From assembly GCF_014201515.1 (NCBI RefSeq), contig NZ_JACHEQ010000009.1, positions 1 through 64,000 on the forward strand: 64,000 nucleotides of DNA, given 5' to 3'. The translations under genes were made by a program, and so were the position numbers. The stretch is from Anoxybacillus mongoliensis. GTDB taxonomy: Bacteria > Bacillota > Bacilli > Bacillales > Anoxybacillaceae. Within the stretch, counting starts at the first letter, position 1. Every line of letters begins with the position of its first letter. This document shows, in pieces, positions 7,771 to 16,655 of this stretch. The notes under the pieces were generated by a model. That model made no database searches and was not told the origin of the DNA. It saw only the letters and a list, made by a program, of their open reading frames with translations.

Positions 7771-8535
7771 GTGTTTACGCTCGTGGAAGAAAAGAAACGA
7801 TATGAAGATCAAGAGATGACGTTAGTTGAACATTTAGAAGAATTACGCAAACGCATTTTTATTGTTGTTGGAGCACTAATTTTATTTTTTATTGTAGGAT
7901 TCATTTTTGTCCAAGATTTATATCGTTGGCTTATTGCTGACTTAGATGTCAAGCTAACGATTTTAGGTCCGACCGATATTTTATGGGTATATGTGATGTT
8001 AGCTGGCGTGTTTGCCATTACAATGACGATTCCTATATTTGTTTGGCAAGTATGGATGTTTGTTAAACCTGCTCTTACTCCGAGAGAGCGAAAAGTAACA
8101 TTATCGTATATTCCAGCGACGTTTTTGTTATTTGTACTCGGTTTATGTTTTGGCTACTTTGTTGTATTGCCGATGGTATTCCATTTTTTAATGAGTCTCG
8201 GAGAAGATTTGTTTGCAACAATGTTTACGACAGAAAAGTATTTTCGATTTATTTTAAACATGACGATTCCGTTTGCTATATTGTTTGAATTACCGATCAT
8301 CGTTATGTTTTTGACAAGTATTGGTTTAATTAATCCATACGCGCTACAAAAAGTGAGAAAGTATGCGTATTTTATATTAGTCATTATCGCGGTAACCATT
8401 ACGCCACCGGATTTTATTTCTGACTTTTTAGTAACCATTCCATTGCTGTTGTTATATGAAGTAAGTATATCGATCTCAAAATTTGTGTATAAACGAAAAG
8501 AAAAACAGTCGAAACAAGAAGCGTCTTCAGAATAA
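7771..8535 (+). CDS. tatC: Twin-arginine translocase subunit TatC
   Basis: A 254-residue integral membrane protein with six predicted helices and TatC signatures: MTLVEHLEELRKRI at the N terminus (the RR-signal reading site), KPALTPRERKVTLSYIP, and the FITPPDF-like TITPPDFISD loop. It recognises twin-arginine signal peptides and recruits TatA. The start used is GTG 7771; GTG 7783 is an alternative, and neither has an ideal ribosome-binding site. It closely resembles the TatCd/TatCy proteins of B. subtilis. Confidence 0.93.
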   Translation: MFTLVEEKKRYEDQEMTLVEHLEELRKRIFIVVGALILFFIVGFIFVQDLYRWLIADLDVKLTILGPTDILWVYVMLAGVFAITMTIPIFVWQVWMFVKPALTPRERKVTLSYIPATFLLFVLGLCFGYFVVLPMVFHFLMSLGEDLFATMFTTEKYFRFILNMTIPFAILFELPIIVMFLTSIGLINPYALQKVRKYAYFILVIIAVTITPPDFISDFLVTIPLLLLYEVSISISKFVYKRKEKQSKQEASSE

Positions 8536-8551
8536 GGCGCTTTTTCTTTTT
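8519..8551 (+). terminator. Terminator of tatC
   Basis: Arms AAGCGTC / GGCGCTT (one G-U pair), loop of 10, then TTTTCTTTTTC; spans the tatC stop codon. Confidence 0.7.
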
Positions 8552-8658
8552 CTATTTTTCTACTTATTATAATAAAAACTATTTTCATGTTGTTAATATA
8601 TTTAAGAACATTTTGTGACAATTATCCCTTAAAAATAACATAAAGGGAAATAATGATA

Positions 8659-8664
8659 TATAAT
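8659..8664 (+). promoter_or_regulatory. Likely -10 element of the hydrogenase operon
   Basis: A perfect TATAAT lies 38 bases before the small-subunit start. No good -35 is visible 16-18 bases upstream (the best is TAACAT-like), so the promoter may need an activator. Confidence 0.5.
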
Positions 8665-8668
8665 CAAT

Positions 8669-8682
8669 TGTAAACGTTATCA
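8669..8682. promoter_or_regulatory. cre site (CcpA operator) at the hydrogenase operon
   Basis: TGTAAACGTTATCA matches the cre consensus TGWAANCGNTNWCA at every position. It starts 5 bases after the -10 element, covering the expected transcription start, a placement that normally gives glucose repression. Confidence 0.8.
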
Positions 8683-8701
8683 AGTAAAGGGGAGGAGTTA
8701 T

Positions 8702-9772
8702 GTGAAAAGAAAAACTATTTTAGAAGAAGTGCTTGATCGCGGCTTTACGAGACGCGATTTTTTAAAAATGTGTACAGCGCTTGCGGCAACTATGGGGCTA
8801 GACTTTTCGCAAACAGATCAAGTGGTTGCGGCGATGGAAAAAAATCAACGAGTTCCTGTGATTTGGCTACAGTTCCAAGACTGTACGGGTTGCTCTGAAT
8901 CATTTATTCGTTCTACGCATCCAAAAGTAGAAAGTGTGCTTTTGAACATGATTTCTCTCGAATATTCAGAAGCACTTTCCGCCGCTTCGGGTCATCAAAT
9001 TGAAGCCGCCCTTGAACATGTTTTGGAACATTATCCTGGAGAATACATACTTGCGGTGGAAGGAAGTTTGCCGACAGATGATGCATTTTTAACGGTTGGT
9101 GGTGTATCGGCAAAAGAAACGTTCCTTCGCGCTGCTAAAGGAGCAAAAGCGATTATCGCATATGGAAGCTGTTCATCGTGGGGGGGAATTCCTGCCGCAT
9201 ATCCGAACCCAACAAAAGCAAAACCGATTACGCATTTCGTGAAAGATAAACCAGTTATATTAGTCCCAGGATGTCCACCAATTGCAGAAGTCATGACAGG
9301 TGTAATTGCACATATCATCACGTTTGGAAAACTGCCAGAGCTTGACCATCTTGGCAGACCAAAAGCATTTTATCGTCATCGTATTCACGATAAATGTAAT
9401 CGTCGGGCATATTTTGATGCCGGGCTATTTGCTGAATCGTTTGATGATGAGGGGGCACGACAAGGATATTGCTTGTATAAGGTAGGGTGTAAAGGACCAA
9501 CAACCTATAACTCTTGTGCAGAAATGCGCTGGAACGGAGGAGTTAGCTACCCAATTCAATCTGGGAACCCATGTATTGGTTGCTCTGAAAAAGGTTTTTG
9601 GGATAACGGTCCTTTCTTTGTTCGTCGTGCTAAAATTCCTGCATCTCAAACGACGATTAATCCAGAAACGGTTGGAGCGATTGCAGTTGGTGTGACCGCT
9701 GCAGGTGTTGCTGCCCATGCTATGGTCACGGCAATGAAGAAAAAAGATGAACATCATGATCGAGGTGAATAA
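8702..9772 (+). CDS. hyaA: [NiFe] hydrogenase small subunit, Tat-exported, membrane-anchored
   Basis: A 356-residue FeS subunit of a membrane-bound uptake hydrogenase. It has a twin-arginine signal (TRRDFLK at 16-22), proximal-cluster cysteines C61, C64, C157 and C191, distal ligands H229, C232, C257 and C263, medial cysteines C272, C291 and C294, and a C-terminal membrane helix about 323-345. The extra cysteines of oxygen-tolerant enzymes are absent: DCTGCSE has Gly63 and CSSWGG has Gly162 at those places. The start is GTG 8702; the overlapping ATG at 8700 is followed at once by TGA. It passes electrons from the NiFe site to the cytochrome b encoded downstream. Confidence 0.95.
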   Translation: MKRKTILEEVLDRGFTRRDFLKMCTALAATMGLDFSQTDQVVAAMEKNQRVPVIWLQFQDCTGCSESFIRSTHPKVESVLLNMISLEYSEALSAASGHQIEAALEHVLEHYPGEYILAVEGSLPTDDAFLTVGGVSAKETFLRAAKGAKAIIAYGSCSSWGGIPAAYPNPTKAKPITHFVKDKPVILVPGCPPIAEVMTGVIAHIITFGKLPELDHLGRPKAFYRHRIHDKCNRRAYFDAGLFAESFDDEGARQGYCLYKVGCKGPTTYNSCAEMRWNGGVSYPIQSGNPCIGCSEKGFWDNGPFFVRRAKIPASQTTINPETVGAIAVGVTAAGVAAHAMVTAMKKKDEHHDRGE

Positions 9773-9774
9773 AG

Positions 9775-11496
9775 ATGGCAGAACGTATTGTTGTCGATCC
9801 AGTAACGCGAATCGAAGGACATTTACGTATAGAAGTAGACGTTGATGAAAGTGGTGTCATTCAAGAGGCATTTAGTTCCGGAACAGCAGTCCGTGGCATT
9901 GAGCTAATTGTGCGTGATCGCGATCCACGAGATGTTTGGGCATACGTGCAGCGTATTTGTGGCGTTTGTACAACAACTCATGCCTTAGCCTCTATCCGTT
10001 CCGTTGAAGATGCGCTCGATATTAAAATTCCAAAAAACGCACATCTCATTCGCGACATTATGAACGCAGCGGTCTTTTTACATGACCATGTCGTTCACTT
10101 TTATCATTTGCATGCATTTGACTGGGTTGATGTACTAAGCGCCTTGAAAGCAGATCCAAACGAAACGAGCCGTATCGCTCAGTCGCTTTCGAGTTGGCCG
10201 AAATCGTCTCCAGGTTATTTTAAAGACATCCAAGCGAAAGTGCAAAAAGTTGTTGATAGTGGTCAGCTTGGTATTTTTGCCAACGGATATTGGGGGCATA
10301 AGGCATATAAATTACCACCTGAAGTAAATTTACTTGCTGTTGCTCACTATTTAGAAGCGCTTGATTGGCAAAAAGAAATTGTGAAAATTCATACGATTTT
10401 CGGAGGGAAAAACCCACACCCTCACTATGTTGTTGGCGGAATGGCTACGCCAATTGATATTAATAGCGATAACGCCGTTCATGCAGAGCGTTTGATGCAT
10501 GTCTCGCAAATTATCGACCAAGCTGTAGAATTTGTAAATAACGTTTACATCCCGGACCTATTGGCGATTGGCTCATTTTATAAGGATTGGACGTATGGTG
10601 GGGGGTTAAATAACTATTTATGTTATGGTGATTTTTCAACAGGTGATATTCGTGATGTGCATTTATATCGTTTTCCACGTGGTGCCATTTTAAATGGAAA
10701 TTTAAATGAAGTACTTGATGTTGATCCAAAAGATCCAGAACAAGTAAAAGAGTTTATCGATCACTCATGGTATACGTATGATGGAAAAGAAGGGGGCGTT
10801 GGTAAGCATCCATGGGAGGGTGAAACATCGCTTCGTTATACAGGACCAAAGCCACCGTTTAAAACATTAAATACAGATGAAAAATATAGTTGGTTAAAAT
10901 CCCCAAGATGGAAAGAACATCCAATGGAGACAGGGCCACTTGCACGTATGCTTGTTGGTTATGCATTAAAGAAAGATGAGTTTGTTGGATTAATAGACGA
11001 CACGTTAAAAAAATTAAATTGGCCACTTGAAGCGATGCGTTCAGCACTCGGGCGTACGGTAGCACGTGGACTTGAGTCTATCCTCGTTGCGAAATGGATG
11101 CGTGACGATATGGATGCGTTACTTGCAAATATTCGCAATGGGAACCAAATTACATTTGATCGAACAAAATGGGAGCCAAGTACGTGGCCAAAACAAGCAA
11201 AAGGAGTCGGATGGATGGAAGCGCCACGCGGGGCGCTAGGTCATTGGATTGAAATTGAAAATGGGAAAACGAAAAACTATCAAGCGGTCGTTCCAACAAC
11301 ATGGAACGCTTCACCGCGTGACCATAAAGGGCAAATTGGTGCATATGAAGCATCTTTAAAAGGAACACCGTTACTTGACAAAGAAAAGCCATTGGAAATT
11401 TTGCGCATTGTTCATTCGTTTGATCCATGTTTAGCATGTGCGGTTCATTTAACAGATCTTGAATCAAAACAGATGACTCATATTCGTATTGGGTAG
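9775..11496 (+). CDS. hyaB: [NiFe] hydrogenase large subunit
   Basis: A 573-residue catalytic subunit. The N-terminal motif RICGVCTTTH (C62, C65, H69) and the C-terminal DPCLACAVH (C552, C555, H558) bind the NiFe(CN)2CO centre. Fifteen residues follow His558; these match the tail removed by the maturation protease after nickel insertion. It lacks its own signal and would be exported with the small subunit through Tat. The start lies two bases after the small-subunit stop, with a GAGGTGA site. The reaction is H2 oxidation on the outer face of the membrane. Confidence 0.97.
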   Translation: MAERIVVDPVTRIEGHLRIEVDVDESGVIQEAFSSGTAVRGIELIVRDRDPRDVWAYVQRICGVCTTTHALASIRSVEDALDIKIPKNAHLIRDIMNAAVFLHDHVVHFYHLHAFDWVDVLSALKADPNETSRIAQSLSSWPKSSPGYFKDIQAKVQKVVDSGQLGIFANGYWGHKAYKLPPEVNLLAVAHYLEALDWQKEIVKIHTIFGGKNPHPHYVVGGMATPIDINSDNAVHAERLMHVSQIIDQAVEFVNNVYIPDLLAIGSFYKDWTYGGGLNNYLCYGDFSTGDIRDVHLYRFPRGAILNGNLNEVLDVDPKDPEQVKEFIDHSWYTYDGKEGGVGKHPWEGETSLRYTGPKPPFKTLNTDEKYSWLKSPRWKEHPMETGPLARMLVGYALKKDEFVGLIDDTLKKLNWPLEAMRSALGRTVARGLESILVAKWMRDDMDALLANIRNGNQITFDRTKWEPSTWPKQAKGVGWMEAPRGALGHWIEIENGKTKNYQAVVPTTWNASPRDHKGQIGAYEASLKGTPLLDKEKPLEILRIVHSFDPCLACAVHLTDLESKQMTHIRIG

Positions 11497-11507
11497 GAGG
11501 GGAGTGT

Positions 11508-12284
11508 ATGTCAGTCCCAACAAATCCAAAAATCGAGCGAAAACAGACGCAAGTCATTTGGAAGCGATCCCGAAAAGCAAAACAAATTGAACTAAACGAT
11601 CATATGGTGAAAGTGTACGTATGGGAATTACCTGTTCGTATTTTTCATTGGATTAATGCTTTTTCTATTCTAGTGTTAATGATTACGGGCGTGTTCATTG
11701 GTCGCCCGTTTGTGTCCGCATCTATTCAAGAAGAGGCATATTATTCCTTTTTGATGGGATGGGCGCGTTATATTCATTTTTTTGTTGCTTTTCTTTTTAC
11801 CATCAACTTAGCTGTGCGTTGGTATTGGGTATACAAAGGAAATGAACACGCGACATCGAATCCGTTTCGCCTTTCTTTTTGGAAAGAAGCATTTGAAACA
11901 ATCAAATATTACTTATTTATGAAAAACAATAAAAAACATTACATTGGACATAATCCACTTGCTCAATTAAGTTATTGGATTTTTATTGGTCTTGGTTCGA
12001 TCATTATGATGCTTACGGGTTATTATTTGTTATTTGAGCCACAACCGGAGTCGATTTATGGAAAAATGTTTATATGGGTGGCGCATTTATTCGGTGGCGA
12101 TAGCTATTCTGTTCGTTCTTGGCATCATCTCGTCGCGTGGGGATTTATAATTTTTACTGTCGTACACGTATATATGGCGTTTCGCGAAGACTATTTACAA
12201 CGAAATGGAACGATGTCTTCGATTTTTACTGGTTATAAAATAGAACGAAAAAAAGAAGTATTAGGTGAACCGAATGAGAAATAA
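11508..12284 (+). CDS. hyaC: Hydrogenase cytochrome b subunit (HyaC/HupC type)
   Basis: A 258-residue membrane protein with four main helices and histidines placed as haem-b ligands (FHWINAFSILVLMITG; YIHFFVAFLF; WHHLVAWGFIIFTVVHVYMAF). It anchors the hydrogenase dimer and passes electrons to menaquinone. The N-terminal 35 residues are cytoplasmic and basic. Preceded by GGAGGGGAG. The next gene starts 11 bases before its end, so coupling is likely. Confidence 0.93.
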   Translation: MSVPTNPKIERKQTQVIWKRSRKAKQIELNDHMVKVYVWELPVRIFHWINAFSILVLMITGVFIGRPFVSASIQEEAYYSFLMGWARYIHFFVAFLFTINLAVRWYWVYKGNEHATSNPFRLSFWKEAFETIKYYLFMKNNKKHYIGHNPLAQLSYWIFIGLGSIIMMLTGYYLLFEPQPESIYGKMFIWVAHLFGGDSYSVRSWHHLVAWGFIIFTVVHVYMAFREDYLQRNGTMSSIFTGYKIERKKEVLGEPNEK

Positions 12285-12750
12285 AAAAATAACCATTCTT
12301 GGAATTGGAAATTTACTTTATTCCGATGAAGGAGTAGGCATTCATGTTTTGCCTTTATTAGAAGAAAAATTGGCGAAATACGATAATGTGGAAGTAATTG
12401 AAGGATCAACCGATGGAATGCGCCTACTTGAAACGATCGAAGAAACGGATTATTTAGCGATAGTCGATGCTGTCAATGCAGGAAAAGAAGCGGGAACAAT
12501 AATTACATTAGTAGACGATGAAATTCCAGCTTATTTTGGAATTAAAATGTCTATTCATCAACTTGGTTTTCAGGAAGTATTGTCAGCGGCGAAATTACGT
12601 CAAACATGCCCAAAGCAAATGGTTTTATTCGGAATACAACCAGCTTCTTTATCTTTAGGATTAGAACTATCACCGATTGTCCAAGCGCAACTTCCTTGTG
12701 TCGTCGAGCAAGTCGTTCATCAAGTAGAGAAGTGGTGTCATACGTCATGA
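12274..12750 (+). CDS. hyaD: Hydrogenase maturation endopeptidase (HyaD/HupD family)
   Basis: A 158-residue protease from ATG 12274, with AGGTGA 5 bases upstream; the frame could open at GTG 12265. It has the family start ILGIGNLLYSDEGVG and the three nickel-sensing residues Glu19, Asp65 and His95 corresponding to Glu16/Asp62/His93 of E. coli HybD. It trims the C-terminal tail of the large subunit, locking the NiFe site in place. It overlaps both neighbours, by 11 bases upstream and 4 bases (ATGA) downstream. Confidence 0.93.
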   Translation: MRNKKITILGIGNLLYSDEGVGIHVLPLLEEKLAKYDNVEVIEGSTDGMRLLETIEETDYLAIVDAVNAGKEAGTIITLVDDEIPAYFGIKMSIHQLGFQEVLSAAKLRQTCPKQMVLFGIQPASLSLGLELSPIVQAQLPCVVEQVVHQVEKWCHTS

Positions 12751-13166
12751 ATCGCCTGCAATTTTTAAAGATGATGCGTAATAGTTTCATTGAAACGATG
12801 AAAGAAGTTTCCGCCCCATTATTAGAGGAAGAGGTGGAAAAAGTGAAGAATTTATTTTCCGATCATCGCACGTGGCATACGATTGGCCCGTGCGATGATG
12901 TATGTGATGTCGAACTCAAAACGATTGGTCGCATCCCGATAGTTGTTTATAAACATGATGGGACATTACATGTAAGAAAAGCCATTTGTTCACATTGTCA
13001 CGTGATGCCTCATTACATTCAGCAAGATCATCGTTTTATTTGTTTATACTGTGATCGTGAATGGCACGTATTGTCACAACATGGCACATTGCATATGCCA
13101 CTTCTTCCAACGAAAAAAGAAGAGAATATATGGTATGTGCAAATAGAAAGGGATTCGTATGCATGA
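12747..13166 (+). CDS. Hydrogenase-operon protein with Rieske-like layout and CxxC pairs
   Basis: A 139-residue protein of uncertain role whose ATG overlaps the protease stop (ATGA). The N-terminal 50 residues look helical. From about residue 65 on, the order of strands recalls a Rieske domain: IVVYKHDGTLHVRKAICSHC, then HRFICLYCDREWHVLSQHGTLHMPLLP, then WYVQIERD. A Rieske domain would have CxH and CxxH; here the pairs read C-S-H-C and C-L-Y-C, so a four-Cys (Zn or rubredoxin-type) site is as likely as a 2Fe-2S cluster. A further CDDVC pair precedes. Place in the operon suggests a role in maturation or electron transfer. I do not recognise a named family. Confidence 0.75.
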   Translation: MNRLQFLKMMRNSFIETMKEVSAPLLEEEVEKVKNLFSDHRTWHTIGPCDDVCDVELKTIGRIPIVVYKHDGTLHVRKAICSHCHVMPHYIQQDHRFICLYCDREWHVLSQHGTLHMPLLPTKKEENIWYVQIERDSYA

Positions 13167-13509
13167 GATGGCGTTGATGGGAGAAATCGTTCAGCTAATT
13201 GAGCAAGATGCTCGAATGAAAAATATTAAATATGTAAAAAAAGTAGAGTTGGTTGTTGGTACGTTAAGCAATGCGCTTCCAGATGCCTTACAGTTTGCTT
13301 TTGATGTGTATAAAATCCAAGAAGATAATTGCTTAACGACGGATGCGGAATTAATCATTCATGTGGAAAAAGCAAAAGCCATTTGTACCATTTGCGGACA
13401 ACAGTATGAACCAGTTGCAAAAATTGCTCAGTGTCCAACATGTTTGCTTCCAACTGGAAGAATGGTAGCTGGAGAAACATTTCGTATTTTGGCATATGAA
13501 GGGGGTTAA
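13159..13509 (+). CDS. hypA: Hydrogenase nickel-insertion protein HypA
   Basis: A 116-residue protein beginning MHEM (the N-terminal His2-Glu3 nickel site) and carrying a zinc ribbon with two CxxC pairs (CTICGQQYEP ... CPTCLLPTG). HypA takes nickel to the hydrogenase large subunit with HypB. The ATG overlaps the end of the preceding gene by 8 bases. Confidence 0.95.
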   Translation: MHEMALMGEIVQLIEQDARMKNIKYVKKVELVVGTLSNALPDALQFAFDVYKIQEDNCLTTDAELIIHVEKAKAICTICGQQYEPVAKIAQCPTCLLPTGRMVAGETFRILAYEGG

Positions 13510-13513
13510 TAAT

Positions 13514-14185
13514 ATGAAAATTGCATTAGAAGTTGATGTATTAACAAACAATAATCGGGCAGCTGCGTTTAACCGTCAATTGTTTGAGGAAACGAATACG
13601 CTTGTTATTAATATAATGAGCTCACCCGGGGCAGGAAAGACGACCATTTTGGAAAAAACGATCGAAGCATTAGCAAATGAATTTCGCATTGGTGTCATCG
13701 AAGGAGATTTAGCAACGGAAAAAGACGCAGAGCGCATTCGTGCCCTTGGTGCGCAAGCGGTGCAAATTAATACACATGGAGGATGTCATTTAGATGCCCG
13801 CATGATTGCGGCTGTGTTACCGCAATTTGATTTTCAACATCTAGATATTTTGTTTATTGAAAACGTGGGAAATCTTGTTTGTCCATCCGGTTATGATTTA
13901 GGACAACAACATAAAGTAGCCGTATTAAGCGTACCAGAAGGAAATGATAAAATTCCGAAATACCCGACGATGTTTATGCGAACAGAGCTTGTTTTGTTGA
14001 ATAAAATAGATTTACTACCATATCTTGATTTTGATGTCGAGCAAGCGAAAAAAGATTTATCGTATATTCATCCACAGTCTAAGTTACTACCTTTATCTGC
14101 TAAAACCGGTGAAGGTATGGATGAATGGTTACATTGGATTCGAGAAGGAGTTGCCCGATGCAAAAAGCAGTCAATATCACAGTAA
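13514..14185 (+). CDS. hypB: Hydrogenase nickel-incorporation GTPase HypB
   Basis: A 223-residue SIMIBI-class GTPase: P-loop SSPGAGKTT, metal site GGCHLDA, VCPSGYDLG switch region, and base motif NKIDLLPY. It lacks the N-terminal CxxCGC nickel motif and any His-rich store, so it is the minimal HypB form. GTP hydrolysis drives nickel release from HypA/HypB into the apo-large subunit. ATG 13514 is chosen because GGGGG lies 8 bases upstream; it starts 5 bases after hypA. It overlaps hypF by 28 bases. Confidence 0.95.
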   Translation: MKIALEVDVLTNNNRAAAFNRQLFEETNTLVINIMSSPGAGKTTILEKTIEALANEFRIGVIEGDLATEKDAERIRALGAQAVQINTHGGCHLDARMIAAVLPQFDFQHLDILFIENVGNLVCPSGYDLGQQHKVAVLSVPEGNDKIPKYPTMFMRTELVLLNKIDLLPYLDFDVEQAKKDLSYIHPQSKLLPLSAKTGEGMDEWLHWIREGVARCKKQSISQ

Positions 14186-16437
14186 AAGGACGAGTGCAAG
14201 GAGTTGGCTTCCGTCCTTTTATTTTCGCGCTTGCCCAACGATATCAAGTAAAAGGAACTGTACAAAACAATATGGACGGGGTTTTTATTCATGTTGAGGG
14301 TGATGAAGATGCAGTCGATCAGTTTATTCACACCTTACCTATCCAGGCACCGCGATTATCTCGCATTGATGAGATGGTTGTCACTTTAGCACAATGGCGT
14401 GCGTTTGAAGATTTTTCTATTATTCCGAGCGAACGAAAAGGAAGTTCTTCGCTTGTCATCCCGATTGATACAGCTGTTTGTGATGATTGTTTAAGAGAAA
14501 TGAATGATCCGAATGATCATCGCTATCGTTATCCGTTTATCAATTGTACGCAATGTGGCCCTCGGTATACGATTATTGAACAATTACCGTACGATCGTCC
14601 GTTTACATCGATGCGTTCGTTTCAAATGTGTGAGCGATGTGAACAAGAGTACAAAGATCCGATGAACCGTCGTCATCACGCTCAACCTATTGCTTGTCCG
14701 ACATGCGGTCCATCTGTTGCATTATTGAAGCCAGATGGTCAAATCATGCAAGGAGATGCCATTGAACAAGCGAAGCAATATATTCGTGCTGGGGCGATTG
14801 TTGCGGTGAAAGGATTAGGTGGGTATCACTTAGCTTGTGATGCGACTAACGAACAGGCTGTTCAACAGTTACGCATACGAAAACGACGACCGAATCGACC
14901 GTTAGCTGTTATGGCTGCTTCGCCTGACATAGTAGAACAACTATGTGATGTAACGAAAGAAGAAAAACAATTATTAACTTCACCCGAAGCTCCGATTGTT
15001 GTGATAAAACAGAAAAAAAACACAATGATTGCTCCATCGGTCGCTCCTGGGTTACAAACGGTTGGAGTGATGTTACCGTACACTCCGCTTCATCATTTAT
15101 TGCTTGATGAACAATTACCTGTTGTTGTGATGACAAGTGCGAATCGCTCGGGAGTACCGATTATATATGAAGATGAACAAGTTTTGCGTGATTTACAAGG
15201 CATTGCTGATTATTTTCTTATACATAACCGTCCGATTGTCCATCCAATTGATGATTCAGTTGTGCAAGTGGAAAATGGTACGATTCATTTTATTCGGCGA
15301 GCGCGTGGTTTCGTACCAGATCCGTTGTGGACGAAACACAATGTACATGAAATTGTAGCACTTGGTGGACAACAAAAAAACGTATTCGCGTTTGGAAGAC
15401 ATCATCAAATCTTTTTAGGTCCTCATATCGGTGACTTAGAGCATGTAGAAGTGGTTGAACATTTTCAACGGGAATACGAACATTTACGAACATGGATGGG
15501 AGTGACACCGAAAGTAGTTGCTGTTGATTTACATCCAAATTATGAAACGTGGAATATCGCAAAACAGTGGAATGTTGACGTTGTAGCTGTCCAACACCAT
15601 CACGCGCACATGGTTTCATGCATGGAGGAAAATCATATCCACTCCCCTTGTTTTGGTCTTATTTTAGATGGAACAGGATATGGGGAGGACGGACATATAT
15701 GGGGCTTTGAGTTACTATATGGAGATGCTACACAGTATAAAAGACTCGGACATTTAACATATACTCCCCTTCCAGGTGGAGAACGTTGCATAAAAGAGCC
15801 TTGGCGTACAACAGTCGGCATGCTTGGTTATTATTTCGGTGAAGAAGGGTATGTGTTGGCGGAGAAACGATTTATAGAACAAGCAAACGACGTGCGTGTA
15901 TTAAGACAAATGGTTAAAAAAGGTTTACATTCCCCTTTAGCAGGCACATGCGGGAGACTATTTGATGCGGTTAGCGCTTTTTTACACGTTTGTACACATA
16001 GTACATATGATGGGGAAGCAGCGATTCGACTTTCTGAATTAATCGATGACACAAAAATATACGAAACTTATCCGTTTCATGTAAAAAAAATAAATGAATG
16101 GGAGATTGATTTGGCGGAGATGTGGCGAGCCATAATTAAAGATGTTGAAGCCCATGAGCAAACGAATACCATTGCTGGTCGCTTCCATGAAACGGTCGTT
16201 CAAGCATCTGTTGAAATGATTCGCTTAGCTTTACAACAATATCCGACATACGAACGCAACATTGTGTTATCTGGCGGGAGCATGCATAACCGCTATATCA
16301 CAAAACGTCTTCGACAAGAGCTGAACAAACTCGGGTTATGTGTTTATACGCATCAAAAAGTACCTTGCAATGATGGGGGGCTAGCACTCGGACAGTTAAT
16401 GATTGCAGCACATAGGAGGGAACGTGCATGTGTGTAG
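14158..16437 (+). CDS. hypF: Carbamoyltransferase HypF
   Basis: A 759-residue multidomain protein. In order: an acylphosphatase domain (GRVQGVGFRPF, residues 1-90), two zinc fingers with CxxC pairs (CDDC...CTQC and CERC...CPTC, about 105-190), a YrdC/Sua5-like domain (about 200-385), and a Kae1-like carbamoyltransferase domain with QHHHAH. HypF activates carbamoyl phosphate and transfers it to the HypE C-terminal cysteine, the first step to the cyanide ligands. ATG 14158 is used, with AAGGAG upstream; ATG 14125 in the same frame lies deep inside hypB. Confidence 0.96.
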   Translation: MQKAVNITVKGRVQGVGFRPFIFALAQRYQVKGTVQNNMDGVFIHVEGDEDAVDQFIHTLPIQAPRLSRIDEMVVTLAQWRAFEDFSIIPSERKGSSSLVIPIDTAVCDDCLREMNDPNDHRYRYPFINCTQCGPRYTIIEQLPYDRPFTSMRSFQMCERCEQEYKDPMNRRHHAQPIACPTCGPSVALLKPDGQIMQGDAIEQAKQYIRAGAIVAVKGLGGYHLACDATNEQAVQQLRIRKRRPNRPLAVMAASPDIVEQLCDVTKEEKQLLTSPEAPIVVIKQKKNTMIAPSVAPGLQTVGVMLPYTPLHHLLLDEQLPVVVMTSANRSGVPIIYEDEQVLRDLQGIADYFLIHNRPIVHPIDDSVVQVENGTIHFIRRARGFVPDPLWTKHNVHEIVALGGQQKNVFAFGRHHQIFLGPHIGDLEHVEVVEHFQREYEHLRTWMGVTPKVVAVDLHPNYETWNIAKQWNVDVVAVQHHHAHMVSCMEENHIHSPCFGLILDGTGYGEDGHIWGFELLYGDATQYKRLGHLTYTPLPGGERCIKEPWRTTVGMLGYYFGEEGYVLAEKRFIEQANDVRVLRQMVKKGLHSPLAGTCGRLFDAVSAFLHVCTHSTYDGEAAIRLSELIDDTKIYETYPFHVKKINEWEIDLAEMWRAIIKDVEAHEQTNTIAGRFHETVVQASVEMIRLALQQYPTYERNIVLSGGSMHNRYITKRLRQELNKLGLCVYTHQKVPCNDGGLALGQLMIAAHRRERACV

Positions 16438-16655
16438 GAGTACCAGCAAAAGTGTTACATATTGACGGTTTTTCTGCATTGGTGGATGTGATGGGATCAC
16501 AAATGAACGTCGGGATTATTTTTGTTCCCGAAGTGAAAATTGGTGATTATGTCATTGTACATGCGGGGCAGGCCATGTCCATTGTTGATGAACAATATGC
16601 AAAAGAAAGTTTAGAAGAATGGAGGAAGCTAGTCGATGCTAGACGTGATGGATAA
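16428..16655 (+). CDS. hypC: HypC-family assembly chaperone
   Basis: A 75-residue protein starting MCVGVPAKV; Cys2 is the essential residue that holds the Fe(CN)2CO unit with HypD, and the conserved VHAGQAM stretch follows. Strong GGAGGG upstream; overlaps hypF by 10 bases and hypD by 20. Confidence 0.94.
   Translation: MCVGVPAKVLHIDGFSALVDVMGSQMNVGIIFVPEVKIGDYVIVHAGQAMSIVDEQYAKESLEEWRKLVDARRDG

Noticed and set aside
8614-8629. FNR-like site upstream of the hydrogenase
   Set aside because: One perfect TGTGA half but the other half (TCCCT) matches only three of five, and the spacing to the -10 is not the usual one.
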